This document shows, one piece after another, positions 42,328 through 52,366 of a stretch of 64,000 nucleotides of DNA; position 1 is the first letter of the stretch; the number at the start of each line of letters is the position of its first letter. The notes under the pieces are model-generated. The model saw only the letters and a list, made by a program, of their open reading frames with translations. It did no database searches and was not told where the DNA came from. This DNA is from Halomonas icarae (lineage in GTDB: Bacteria; Pseudomonadota; Gammaproteobacteria; Pseudomonadales; Halomonadaceae): contig NZ_WUTS01000001.1 in NCBI RefSeq assembly GCF_009901955.1, positions 124,001 to 188,000 on the forward strand, written 5' to 3'. The position numbers were made by a program, and so were the translations under genes.

Positions 42328-43203
42328 ATGATCAAGTATGTCATGCAATGGCTGGGCTCACTGGCACTACTGTGGAGCCTTTCCAGCGTTCAGGCAGCCG
42401 GCCATGAAGCCGCTAGCCACGCTGCGCAGGCCAGGGTGACCGACCCGGCACTGGTCTTCGGCATCGTGCCCCAGCAGTCGGCCCTCAAGCTGGCACGGGA
42501 CTGGGGGCCGCTGCTGGAGGAGCTGAGTCGGCAGAGTGGCGTGCCAGTGCGTTTCGCAACGGCGCCGGACATTCCCACCTTCGAGCAGCGTGTCGAGGAG
42601 GGCGCCTATGACGTGGCCTACATGAATCCCTACCACTATGTGGTCTTTCACGAGCAGATCGGCGTGGAGCCGCTGGCACGGGCGGCGGATCAGCGACTGG
42701 AGGGCATCATCGTGACCGGGCGTGAGGCGATGCCTGATGACATTGGCGATCTCGACGGGAGCGACCTGGCGTTTCCGGCCCCTGCAGCCTTTGCGGCTAC
42801 CCTGGTGGTCCAGTCGAGCCTGAGACAGGCGGATATCGACTTCCGCTCTCATTTCGTCTCGTCGCATGATGCGGTCTATCGCAGCGTCGCCGCTGGGCGC
42901 TTCGTGGCGGGGGGGGGCATCAACCGCACCTTCGAGGCCCTGCCGGACAGCATTCGTGAGCAGCTCAGGGTGCTTTGGGTCTCGCCCGGGTACACCCCCC
43001 ATGCCATCGCCGTACATCCGCGGGTGCCGCTGGCCACCCGCGAGGCGCTCACCGCGGCGCTGGTCGAGATGGGACGCCGGTCGGCCGGCCGGGAACTGCT
43101 CGCGCCCTTGCGCATCACCGGGTTCGTGGCGGCCAAGGACAGCGACTGGGACGATGTGCGTGACCTCGAGATCGAAACCGTGTTAGGCACGCAGGAGCCA
43201 TGA
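42328..43203 (+). CDS. PhnD-like periplasmic binding protein coupled to a sensor kinase
   Basis: A 291-residue periplasmic protein with a signal peptide (cleavage about 'SVQA-AG') and the PhnD/PstS-like phosphate-phosphonate-type binding fold: 'LVFGIVPQQSALKLARDWGPLLEELSRQSGVPVRF', 'YDVAYMNPYHYVVFHE', then 'ALAFPAP'-type and 'GGGINRTFEALP' loops. In known systems of this kind (AioX for arsenite) the binding protein presents its ligand to a sensor kinase. The gene overlaps the kinase gene (ATGA), there is no permease or ATPase, and a sigma-54 promoter precedes it. It has no cysteine, so it is not an AioX-type arsenite sensor. The ligand is unknown. Confidence 0.85.
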   Translation: MIKYVMQWLGSLALLWSLSSVQAAGHEAASHAAQARVTDPALVFGIVPQQSALKLARDWGPLLEELSRQSGVPVRFATAPDIPTFEQRVEEGAYDVAYMNPYHYVVFHEQIGVEPLARAADQRLEGIIVTGREAMPDDIGDLDGSDLAFPAPAAFAATLVVQSSLRQADIDFRSHFVSSHDAVYRSVAAGRFVAGGGINRTFEALPDSIREQLRVLWVSPGYTPHAIAVHPRVPLATREALTAALVEMGRRSAGRELLAPLRITGFVAAKDSDWDDVRDLEIETVLGTQEP

Positions 43204-46200
43204 ATGCGACCGTTGCCACTCGAATGGCAAGGATGGAGAGGACGCAGAGGGAGAATGGCATGTCGTTTCGACTCAAGATGATCATTGGGGTGGCCCTGAT
43301 CGAGGCCATGTTCCTGGTGCTGCTGGTGTGGCAGGCGACCAGTTACCTGCAAAGTAGCGGGGAGGAGGCATTGACGCTGCGCGCCCAGCAGACGGCCCAG
43401 CTGTTTGCCACCACTACCAAGAATGCCGTGATCGCCTCCGACCTGGCGACCCTTGATGAGGTGACCGAGGAAATTGCCGCCATGGCCGGTGTGGAGTACA
43501 TCCGCGTGATGGACGCCTTCGGGCTCATGGCCAGCGCCGGAACGCCGGCGGAGGCTGCGATCGGCCCGGGGGATACCAGCATCGCCGATGTCGATGATGG
43601 TCGCTTCGATGTGGTGCTGCCGATCGAGGAGGGCGGGACTCGGCTAGGGCTGGTTCAGGTCGGCCTGGATGTGACCTCACTGACCCGGGTGATGCAGGAC
43701 GCACGCCACCGACTGCTGGTGATTGCCGGTGCCGAGCTGTTGATGGTGGCCCTGATCTCCTGGTGGTTCGGCCACTACCTGAGCCGGGGGCTGGGCGCGT
43801 TGCAGCAGGCCGCCAGTGCCGTGGCGCGGGGCAATTGGCAGCAGCGGGTCCGTGTTCGGGGCAACGACGAGATGGCGACGACGGCGAACGCCTTCAACCT
43901 GATGGTCGACCGGCTGGGCCAGGAGCAGCGCCGGCTTGACGAGAGTCACCGGGCCCAGCTGGCCCTCAGCGAGCGCAGCGCGAACCAGGCGCGCTATCTG
44001 ACTACGGTCATGGATACGATGGCGGATGGCATCCTGACGCTGGATGCCCATGGCCGGATCGCCCATGTCAACGCTGCCGGCGAGGGGCTGTTCGGCTATC
44101 ACGAGGGTGCGCTATTGGGCCGCGACGTGGCCTGTTGCTTCGATGCCCTGCCGGCCCCCATCACCGAGTGGGTGGAAAGCGGCCGGCTGGCCGGTCGCGA
44201 GACTCTCGAGGCCGCCGGACGCCCACGAGAGGGGGCGCCTCTCTCACTCAAGGTGTCGTTGGCCGCGATTACTTTCGAGGGCGAGAGAAAGTTGGTGATG
44301 CTGGTAAGGGACTACACCGATCGTGAACGGCTCGAGGCTGAGGTGCGGCGCAATCTCGAGATCAAGGCCATGGTAACCGATGCTAGCCTGGACGCCCTGG
44401 TGATCGCCGATGGCCAGGGACGGATCGTTGAGTATAGTGTCATGGCCGAGAAGACCTTCGGCTGGACCCGTGAGGAGGTCCTCGGTCATCGGCTGGACGA
44501 ATTCATCGTGCCGCCTGAAATACGAGAGGCGCATCGGCGTGGCATGGAGCGTTTCGCCGCCGAGGGGAATGGACCTTTAATTGGGCAGCGTGTCGAGGTC
44601 GAGGCCCTGCGTAAGGGAGGGGAGCGGTTCCCGGTGGAGCTATCGCTGGTGGCAGCCAACTTGAACGGTGAGCGCATGGCGACGGCGTCTCTGCGGGACA
44701 TTTCGGCTCGCAAGCTGGCCGAGAAGGAACTGATCGAGGCCAGGGATGCCGCCGAGCAGGCCTCTCTGGCCAAGTCACGTTTTCTTTCTCACATGAGCCA
44801 CGAGATTCGTTCCCCCCTCAATGCCGTGCTGGGAGCGGTCGGGCTGGTGGCCGAACGCATCGAAAGTCCGGAGCATCAGCGGCTGCTCAAGACCGCCAAG
44901 TCCAGCGGTGCCGCCCTGCTGGCCGTGATCAACGAGGTACTGGATTTCTCCAAGATAGAGGCGGGACATCTGGTGGTGGAGAAGGAGCCGGTGGCGCTGG
45001 AGTCCCTCGTCGAGGATGTGATGAATGCCGCCCAGGCCAGGCTGGCGCACCCTGAGGTGGAACTGCTGGCGCTGGTGCGCTGGCGGGCCACGGGTCAGGT
45101 GTTAACCGATCCGGTCAGGTTGCGTCAGATTCTCAATATCCTCGTCGACAATGCCATCAAGTTCACCACCGAGGGCGTGATCGCCATCGATGTCCAGCGT
45201 GGCACCCCGGGAAATGACGTCGAACAAGATGGAGCCGAACTGCTGGAGATCCGGGTCAGCGATACCGGGGTGGGCATTCCCGACGACCAGCAGGCCTCGA
45301 TCTTCAAAGAGTTCGAGCAGGTGGACCCGATCCGCGACAGCCGTAACGGCGGCACGGGGCTTGGACTCACCATTGCGCGGCGCCTGGTGGCCCTGCTGGG
45401 CGGAGAGATCAGTGTCGAGAGCGTTACCGGCGAGGGCAGCTGCTTCTGCATCCTGCTTCCGGTGACCTACCTGAAGGCGCCGCCCCGGCAGCCACCGATC
45501 CCTGCCGGGCCGGTGGTCATCGCTTCCCCCCACGCCGCCCTGCGCGATGCCATGCTGGCCAGGACCGAGGCTTGGGGAGCGAAGGGCCGGGCGTTCGAGT
45601 CTCTGGAGCAGTTGCACCGCTGCCATATGAATCATGATTTCAAAGACCACACGCGGGTACTGATCGATGAACGCTGCCTCTGGCACAGGCCCGACGAGGC
45701 AGTGTGGCTGGCGGAGATGTCACTGCCGCTGGCGCTGATGGTGAGTGACGTCACGCGACTGCCGTCGGCGGCTTGCCGACTGACGTGCATCGACAAGCCC
45801 CTGTGTGCCAGTCAACTGCGTGCCTTCCTGGCCACCTCGGCTTCGATAGACTCGAGACGGTACGCCAAGCCCCCGCGAGAATTGAACGGCACGAGCCAGG
45901 GTCGCCTGCTTCTGGTGGAGGATGTGGAGGCCAACCGCATAGTGACGAGTACCCTGCTGCGCAGCCGCGGCTATGAGGTGGATGAGGCGGTCGATGGCCT
46001 CGATGCCTTGGAACAGGCCGCTGGTAAATCCTTCGATGTGATCCTGATGGATATGCGGATGCCGCGGCTCAACGGGATCGACGCCGTGATTCGGCTGCGC
46101 CAAGGGGCAGGGCCCAATGCAGAGACGCCCGTGATAGCCCTTACCGCCAACGCGCAGAAGGGCGAAATGGCACGCTGCCAAGAGGTCGGAATGAATGATT

Positions 46201-46721
46201 TTGTCAGCAAGCCTTTCGACAAGGAGCGGCTGCTGGCGGTCATCCGCCAGCACCTGCCGGCCCCGTCCGCTGTGGCCGATGACGATATGTCGACCGCCGA
46301 GGGCTCTGAGGTGCCTGTATCCGATCAGCGGGATGATGGCGCAGCCTGGGGCAAGGCGGTCTGTCTGAAGGTCGCGGTCCTTGATCAGTTGTCGGAGGAC
46401 ATCTCGCCGGAGTCGCTGGTGCCCATGCTCGACATGTTCCTCGATGAGCTCGACACACGGCGAGAGGCCATCGCGACAATGGTTTCGTCGGCCGCATCGA
46501 TCGACGAAATCCTGGCGGAGTTACGCGAGCAGGCGCATGCGCTGAAGAGTTGCTGTGGCACCTTCGGGGCGCGGCGCCTTCAAGCCATCGCCCAGGCGCT
46601 GGAAGCCGCAGTCATGACGCCTGACGAGGCTGCAGCACGAGCACTGGCCGGTACTCTTCTGGGCGAGATCGCTCCGACCCGCGAGGCCTTCGCCGCCTAT
46701 CGGGCCGAGGCCAGCCGATAA
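43200..46721 (+). CDS. Hybrid sensor histidine kinase with REC and HPt domains
   Basis: A 1173-residue membrane kinase. Order: TM1 (about 27-49), periplasmic sensor region (50-172), TM2 (173-193), HAMP, two PAS domains (about 270-375 and 390-510), HisKA with His534 in 'SHMSHEIRSPLN', HATPase with 'DTGVGIPDDQQ' and 'GGTGLGLTIARRL'. A degenerate receiver-like linker follows, then a receiver with Asp951 in 'VILMDMRMP', and a C-terminal HPt with His1113 in 'QAHALKSCCGTFG'. This is a full four-step phosphorelay. The periplasmic part should contact the upstream binding protein. The likely outputs are the two response regulators encoded just downstream. Confidence 0.92.
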   Translation: MNATVATRMARMERTQRENGMSFRLKMIIGVALIEAMFLVLLVWQATSYLQSSGEEALTLRAQQTAQLFATTTKNAVIASDLATLDEVTEEIAAMAGVEYIRVMDAFGLMASAGTPAEAAIGPGDTSIADVDDGRFDVVLPIEEGGTRLGLVQVGLDVTSLTRVMQDARHRLLVIAGAELLMVALISWWFGHYLSRGLGALQQAASAVARGNWQQRVRVRGNDEMATTANAFNLMVDRLGQEQRRLDESHRAQLALSERSANQARYLTTVMDTMADGILTLDAHGRIAHVNAAGEGLFGYHEGALLGRDVACCFDALPAPITEWVESGRLAGRETLEAAGRPREGAPLSLKVSLAAITFEGERKLVMLVRDYTDRERLEAEVRRNLEIKAMVTDASLDALVIADGQGRIVEYSVMAEKTFGWTREEVLGHRLDEFIVPPEIREAHRRGMERFAAEGNGPLIGQRVEVEALRKGGERFPVELSLVAANLNGERMATASLRDISARKLAEKELIEARDAAEQASLAKSRFLSHMSHEIRSPLNAVLGAVGLVAERIESPEHQRLLKTAKSSGAALLAVINEVLDFSKIEAGHLVVEKEPVALESLVEDVMNAAQARLAHPEVELLALVRWRATGQVLTDPVRLRQILNILVDNAIKFTTEGVIAIDVQRGTPGNDVEQDGAELLEIRVSDTGVGIPDDQQASIFKEFEQVDPIRDSRNGGTGLGLTIARRLVALLGGEISVESVTGEGSCFCILLPVTYLKAPPRQPPIPAGPVVIASPHAALRDAMLARTEAWGAKGRAFESLEQLHRCHMNHDFKDHTRVLIDERCLWHRPDEAVWLAEMSLPLALMVSDVTRLPSAACRLTCIDKPLCASQLRAFLATSASIDSRRYAKPPRELNGTSQGRLLLVEDVEANRIVTSTLLRSRGYEVDEAVDGLDALEQAAGKSFDVILMDMRMPRLNGIDAVIRLRQGAGPNAETPVIALTANAQKGEMARCQEVGMNDFVSKPFDKERLLAVIRQHLPAPSAVADDDMSTAEGSEVPVSDQRDDGAAWGKAVCLKVAVLDQLSEDISPESLVPMLDMFLDELDTRREAIATMVSSAASIDEILAELREQAHALKSCCGTFGARRLQAIAQALEAAVMTPDEAAARALAGTLLGEIAPTREAFAAYRAEASR

Positions 46722-46733
46722 GTGACCGCGATA

Positions 46734-46745
46734 TGCATTATGCGA
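46734..46745 (+). promoter_or_regulatory. Shared 12-bp motif, candidate sigma-54 activator site
   Basis: TGCATTATGCGA, 89 bp upstream of the next sigma-54 promoter. Third occurrence of TGCAWTWTGCGA in the block. Confidence 0.55.
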
Positions 46746-46822
46746 CGCGAAATGCCTTCAGGCCTGCGTTGGTCGCCGAAGGAGGCATCCCAGTAGCTAT
46801 AAACAAGGAAAAAAGATATTTA

Positions 46823-46838
46823 TGGCATGATGCTTGCT
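46823..46838 (+). promoter_or_regulatory. Sigma-54 promoter of the REC-GGDEF-EAL gene
   Basis: TGGCAT-GATGC-TTGCT, close to the full consensus with exact spacing. The predicted start is near 46850. Confidence 0.85.
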
Positions 46839-46947
46839 TGTAGTTGATGTGATTTAGGTGGGTGAAGTAGCGCCATACCAGCAGCAACCATGCCGAATGA
46901 CTCCTGCCGTGGTGGGACGTGATCCGGTCGAACAGGTGGGCGAGGCC

Positions 46948-49071
46948 ATGGCAAGTAGCAAGCTGACGACCGACATGGCAGGCGATATGACAGGTTCGGC
47001 CCCCGCCGTCGAGTATGCGGATCGGCCGTGCATTCTGGTGGTGGATGATGATCGCCTGATGCGGACGGTGGCGCGTCTGGCGCTACAGAAAGAGGCCTTG
47101 AGGGTGGTCGAGGCAGACAGCGGCGAGGCTGCCCTATCTCTGCTGGCGACGCATCGGGTCGATCTGGTGCTGCTGGACGCCTGCATGCCCGGTGTAGATG
47201 GCTTCTCGGTCTGCCGCAAGATGCGAACATGCCCAGATCATGCTTGGCTGCCGGTCATCATGGTCACGGGGCTCGAGGATGACTGTTCCGTCGAGACCGC
47301 CTTCGAGGCGGGCGTCAGCGACTACGTCAACAAGCCGATTCACTGGTCGGTACTCAAGAAGCGGATCGCGGCGATGGTCAGAGTCGCTCGGCGTGAGGTG
47401 GGCGCTTCTCGCCCGGGCGAACTACCACTCGAGGTGCCCACGTGTCTCGCCGATACCGTCCTGCTGCTGGATCCGAAGGGAAAGGTGTTGTCCAGCGAGC
47501 GGCTGGGGGGGCTTCCCTCGATCCTGTCGGAGGGCTGGCGCCAGGGCCGTGTCCTCTTCGACGCCCTGCCCGCGGCGATGCTAGGCACGGCCCGGATGGC
47601 CTGGCAGGAGGCGCAGGAGACAGGGCGGCCGGGAACCTTCGTGATGCACCTCGACACAGCAGCCGCTCCCTTCGTGGCCGAGGTCTGCTTCCTGCCTCGT
47701 AGCGGGGCCATCCTGTGCCTGCTCAAGGACAGGACAGCGCAGTGGCTGGCCGAGCAGCGATTGTTCGAGGCGAGCCACCACGATCCCGTCACCGGCCTGA
47801 TCAAGGACCGGCTCTTCCGGGATCAGGTGGCCAAGGCGCTCGCCCAGGACCAGAGCCAGCAGCGCCATACCGTGCTATGTCGGGTGGTGGTGGATAACTT
47901 CCGACAGTTGCTGGAAAGGTTCGATGATCCTGGCATCCAGGCAATCTGCCAGCAACTGGTGGCGAGATTGCGGGTCGCCATTCGGCTGGAAGGGGATGGG
48001 GTGGCCTGCGCCGCGCGGATGGGGCGACTGTCGGATCAGGAGTTCGCGGTGCTGTTGCCCGGTGTCGAGCGGCTCGACGATGCCATGGCCTGGATCCGAC
48101 AGGCGGGCATGGCGCTCGACGAACCCTTTCAGGTCGATGCCACGCCGGTCAGGGTGAGTTGCACCCTGGGCATTTCTACTAGCGCCGAGGCGGGGGAAGA
48201 CGGCTCCGCCTTGATAAACGCGGCTCGCGTTGCGCTGGCCGCACGCACGCAGCGAAGAGACGGCGGAGTGGTGGCCTTTTCATCCGCCCTGAACGACGAG
48301 ATTGTACAGCGAGCTCGGATGGAGGCATTGCTGCGCCAGGACCTGGAGCGTGGCAGCCTGCACATGAACTACCAGCCCAAAGTGGCGGCATCAGACCTGC
48401 GGCTGCTCGGCGTCGAGGCCCTGCTGCGCTGGAACAGTGCCGAGTTGGGCATGGTGCCCCCCGCCCGGTTCATTCCGCTGGCGGAAGAGGCCGGGCTGAT
48501 GACGACCCTGAGCCACTTCGTCATCGACCAGGTGTTGAATCAGTTGAAGGGCTGGCGTGAGCTAGGCCCGCATGCGCTGCCCGTTGCCATCAACCTGCCG
48601 GGATCGGTACTGGCCCAGATCGGGGTGGTCGGCTTCCTGCAGCAGGCCCTGGACACGCGCGGGCTGTCGCCCGACCAGCTGGAAGTCGAGGTCACGGAAG
48701 ACGTGATGATCGATCGCGACAGTCCGGTCATCAATCATCTTCGGCAATTGCGGACCCTGGGGGTGCGAGTCGCCATCGATGATTTCGGCACCGGATATTC
48801 GTCGCTGAGCTACCTGCGCGACCTGCCGGTGGATGTACTCAAGATCGACCGCAGCTTCGTGTGCCACCTCCCCGGTGACTCCAAGGCCGCGTCACTGGTG
48901 CGGGCCATCATCAACGTGGCGCATGAGCTGGGGCTCGAGGTGGTAGCGGAGGGCGTGGAAACGGCCAGCCAGCTGTCCACCCTGAACGAGATGGGGTGCG
49001 ATGTCATCCAGGGGTTCTTCACCGGCAGGCCGATGGCGGCGGCCCAGATCCTGAACCCTGCGGTTCATTGA
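46948..49071 (+). CDS. Response regulator with degenerate GGDEF and intact EAL domain (c-di-GMP phosphodiesterase)
   Basis: A 707-residue cytoplasmic protein: receiver ('CILVVDDDRLM', phospho-Asp in 'LVLLDACMPGVDG'), a PAS-like middle, GGDEF domain, EAL domain. The GGDEF signature is changed to SDQEF, so diguanylate cyclase activity is unlikely. The EAL half keeps 'GVEALLRW', the 'EVTED' glutamate, 'DDFGTGYSSLSYLRDLPVDVLKID' and 'VVAEGVET', so it should hydrolyse c-di-GMP. The start is uncertain. A GTG at 46858 and ATG at 46897 are in frame, but 46858 would lie only about 8 bases after the predicted transcript start; 46948 has AGGTGG upstream. It is probably phosphorylated by the upstream kinase. 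Confidence 0.9.
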   Translation: MASSKLTTDMAGDMTGSAPAVEYADRPCILVVDDDRLMRTVARLALQKEALRVVEADSGEAALSLLATHRVDLVLLDACMPGVDGFSVCRKMRTCPDHAWLPVIMVTGLEDDCSVETAFEAGVSDYVNKPIHWSVLKKRIAAMVRVARREVGASRPGELPLEVPTCLADTVLLLDPKGKVLSSERLGGLPSILSEGWRQGRVLFDALPAAMLGTARMAWQEAQETGRPGTFVMHLDTAAAPFVAEVCFLPRSGAILCLLKDRTAQWLAEQRLFEASHHDPVTGLIKDRLFRDQVAKALAQDQSQQRHTVLCRVVVDNFRQLLERFDDPGIQAICQQLVARLRVAIRLEGDGVACAARMGRLSDQEFAVLLPGVERLDDAMAWIRQAGMALDEPFQVDATPVRVSCTLGISTSAEAGEDGSALINAARVALAARTQRRDGGVVAFSSALNDEIVQRARMEALLRQDLERGSLHMNYQPKVAASDLRLLGVEALLRWNSAELGMVPPARFIPLAEEAGLMTTLSHFVIDQVLNQLKGWRELGPHALPVAINLPGSVLAQIGVVGFLQQALDTRGLSPDQLEVEVTEDVMIDRDSPVINHLRQLRTLGVRVAIDDFGTGYSSLSYLRDLPVDVLKIDRSFVCHLPGDSKAASLVRAIINVAHELGLEVVAEGVETASQLSTLNEMGCDVIQGFFTGRPMAAAQILNPAVH

Positions 49072-49227
49072 TCGATGCCAGGCGCTGCCTGCGATGTGCA
49101 AGCGTGTCGCTGGCATCGGCTAGGGGGTGTGGCACACTGTCCGGAGCCGGCCCTCGGCGGGCAGGGGATCGCAGGCCCCGGGGTAACGCGTTCCGGGGCA
49201 GGGGGAGAGCCGGCCAGGAGCGGTGTC

Positions 49228-50697
<1,470 letters not shown>

Positions 50698-50748
50698 ACA
50701 ACGGCCCGAGCGGCGCGTGTTATCGATACCGAGGGAGGCATCTGTGCC

Positions 50749-50955
50749 ATGGCGATACAGGTGACGGGCCGTTCCCAGTCGCGTTGCGAGGGCGGCCTAG
50801 CCGCCTTCTGGATCGATGCCGGCAGGGCCGAGCGTGAACTCGGTTGGCGCTCCCATTGCGGGCTCGAGACCATGATGGCCGATACCTGGCTCTGGCAGCA
50901 TCAGCGATCCGAGGGCTATTGGGCGGGGCTTTCCGTTAACCACCAGGTGGGTTGA
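50749..50955 (+). pseudogene. UDP-glucose 4-epimerase (GalE) C-terminal remnant
   Basis: The frame contains 'DAGRAERELGWRSHCGLETMMADTWLWQHQ' in two pieces that match the end of GalE proteins (pattern 'AERELGW...GLDEMMRDTWRWQ'). The first 270 or so residues, with the Rossmann motif and the Tyr-x3-Lys site, are missing. Confidence 0.6.
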
Positions 50956-51131
50956 CACACCGAGCGATTGAGCGCCATCGAGGCCCGGCTGTTGTGGGTG
51001 GACTGAGCACTGGCACAGGGGGAGGGCGGTGCTCGATACCGGTGTGTGGAACCGTGTGTCAAACACAGAAGTGTATGAGGATCCTTGCCTTACGCCCCTG
51101 AACACCATTCCGCGATGTAAAGGCCCCGTCC

Positions 51132-51340
51132 GTGAGCCCCGAGTCCTCCTCCATGCAGTCGCTGATCGTGTTCGAGGCCACCGTGCGCCTGGGCTCGATG
51201 TCGGCGGCGGATGCCGAGCGTACCAGCCAGCCGACCACCTCCCTGCGCATCCGGACGCTGGAGGAACGGGTCGAGCTACCGCTGTTCGATCGCCAGGAGG
51301 GGCCGGGTATTCCAGAGCGACAGCGCGACGGGCTTAACCT
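51132..51340 (+). pseudogene. LysR regulator, N-terminal helix-turn-helix remnant
   Basis: It starts at a GTG: 'MQSLIVFEATVRLGSMSAADAERTSQPTTSLRIRTLEERVELPLFDRQ' is a LysR helix-turn-helix (split here across the recognition helix), then the sequence degenerates within about 20 residues and runs into the convergent LysR gene. There is no effector domain. Confidence 0.65.
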
Positions 51341-52224
51341 CTCTCCTCGGGCTTGGCCAGGGCCTCGCGCACCACTTCCAGAAAGCCCGCCACCAGGCGT
51401 CGCTCGCTCTGCTGATGCAGGCAGACCAGGGTCTCGGTCATGCAGTGGGCGCTGTCCTCGATGACGAGCCGATGCATGCCGGGATGGTGGCCGGCCTCGG
51501 CTGCCGAGACGATCCCTACCCCGAGCCCCGCCGCCGCCAGCTCGAAGACGGCCTCGCGGCCCTCGGCCTCGATGGCCGGCTTGAGCGTTATACCCGCCGC
51601 GCGCAGCTCGGCCTCCAGGGCCTGGCGGGTCATGGAGCCGCGCTCGCGCAGCACCAGCGTGGCGCGGGCGAGATCGGTCAAGCGGATCGAGCGCCAGCGT
51701 GCCCAGGGATGGTCCGCGGGCACGAAGGCGATCAACGGCGCGCGGCTCAACTCCACCGTCAGCAGGCGGGGGTCCTCCACCGTGCGGCCCAGCACGGCGA
51801 AGTCGGCCCGATGCTCGAACAGCCGGGAAAGGGCCTCGTCGGTATTGCCGGTCATCAGATGGAAGCGAACCCCGGGATGGCGTGCCCGAAAGCGGGCGAT
51901 GAAGTGCCGCACGTGCATCGGCGAGTCCACCGCCAGGGTGAGCTTGCCCGACTGCAGGTCGCGGGCGCCGGCCAGCAGGGCCTCGGCCTCGTCGGCGGCG
52001 GCGAACAGCCGCTGGGTGATGCCGAGCAGCCGCTCGCCCAGGTCGGTAAGCTCCACCGACCGTCGGCTGCGTCGCAGCAGGCTGACGCCGAAGCGCTCCT
52101 CCAGCTTGCGCACCTGGTCGGAGACCGCCGGCTGGCTGAGGCAGAGGCGTTCGGCGGCCCGGGTGAAACTGCCCTGGACGGCCACCGCATGAAAGGCGCG
52201 CAGCTGCGCGTGGGAAATGGTCAT
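51334..52224 (-). CDS. LysR-family regulator next to phnW (candidate phosphonate regulator)
   Basis: A 296-residue LysR protein. The helix-turn-helix is 'AVAVQGSFTRAAERLCLSQPAVSDQVRKLEERFGVSLLRRSRR', followed by a full effector domain ('LTLAVDSPMHVRHFIARFRARHPGVRFHLMTGNTDEALSRL') ending near the gene terminus. It is divergent from phnW, with dyads in the 140-bp gap. LysR proteins placed like this (for example with phnWX in pseudomonads) control 2-aminoethylphosphonate breakdown; that role is inferred. Confidence 0.9.
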   Translation of the reverse strand: MTISHAQLRAFHAVAVQGSFTRAAERLCLSQPAVSDQVRKLEERFGVSLLRRSRRSVELTDLGERLLGITQRLFAAADEAEALLAGARDLQSGKLTLAVDSPMHVRHFIARFRARHPGVRFHLMTGNTDEALSRLFEHRADFAVLGRTVEDPRLLTVELSRAPLIAFVPADHPWARWRSIRLTDLARATLVLRERGSMTRQALEAELRAAGITLKPAIEAEGREAVFELAAAGLGVGIVSAAEAGHHPGMHRLVIEDSAHCMTETLVCLHQQSERRLVAGFLEVVREALAKPEERG

Positions 52225-52232
52225 GGTTTCAG

Positions 52233-52259
52233 TATAAGTTCAGCTTGTATCAAAGATAC
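52233..52259. promoter_or_regulatory. Dyads between LysR gene and phnW
   Basis: GTATC-AAA-GATAC (52247-52259) is a perfect inverted repeat, and ATAAG...CTTGTAT just before it is a near-dyad. They are placed as LysR sites 10-35 bp upstream of the regulator start and about 110 bp upstream of phnW. Confidence 0.45.
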
Positions 52260-52366
52260 GATAAATCGATTTTATCTATGGTCAAGGGGCTGGTCTGATG
52301 GGCACCGACTCTCTTTCGCCAATTCTCCATTCGCCAACTCTCTTTAGCCAAGAACTGGAGCCGCCC

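Noticed and set aside
49137..49152. TGGCAC-ACTGT-CCGGA as a sigma-54 promoter for the NtrC-type gene
   Set aside because: The -24 half is good but the -12 half has no TTGC and GG replaces GC, so it is not supported.
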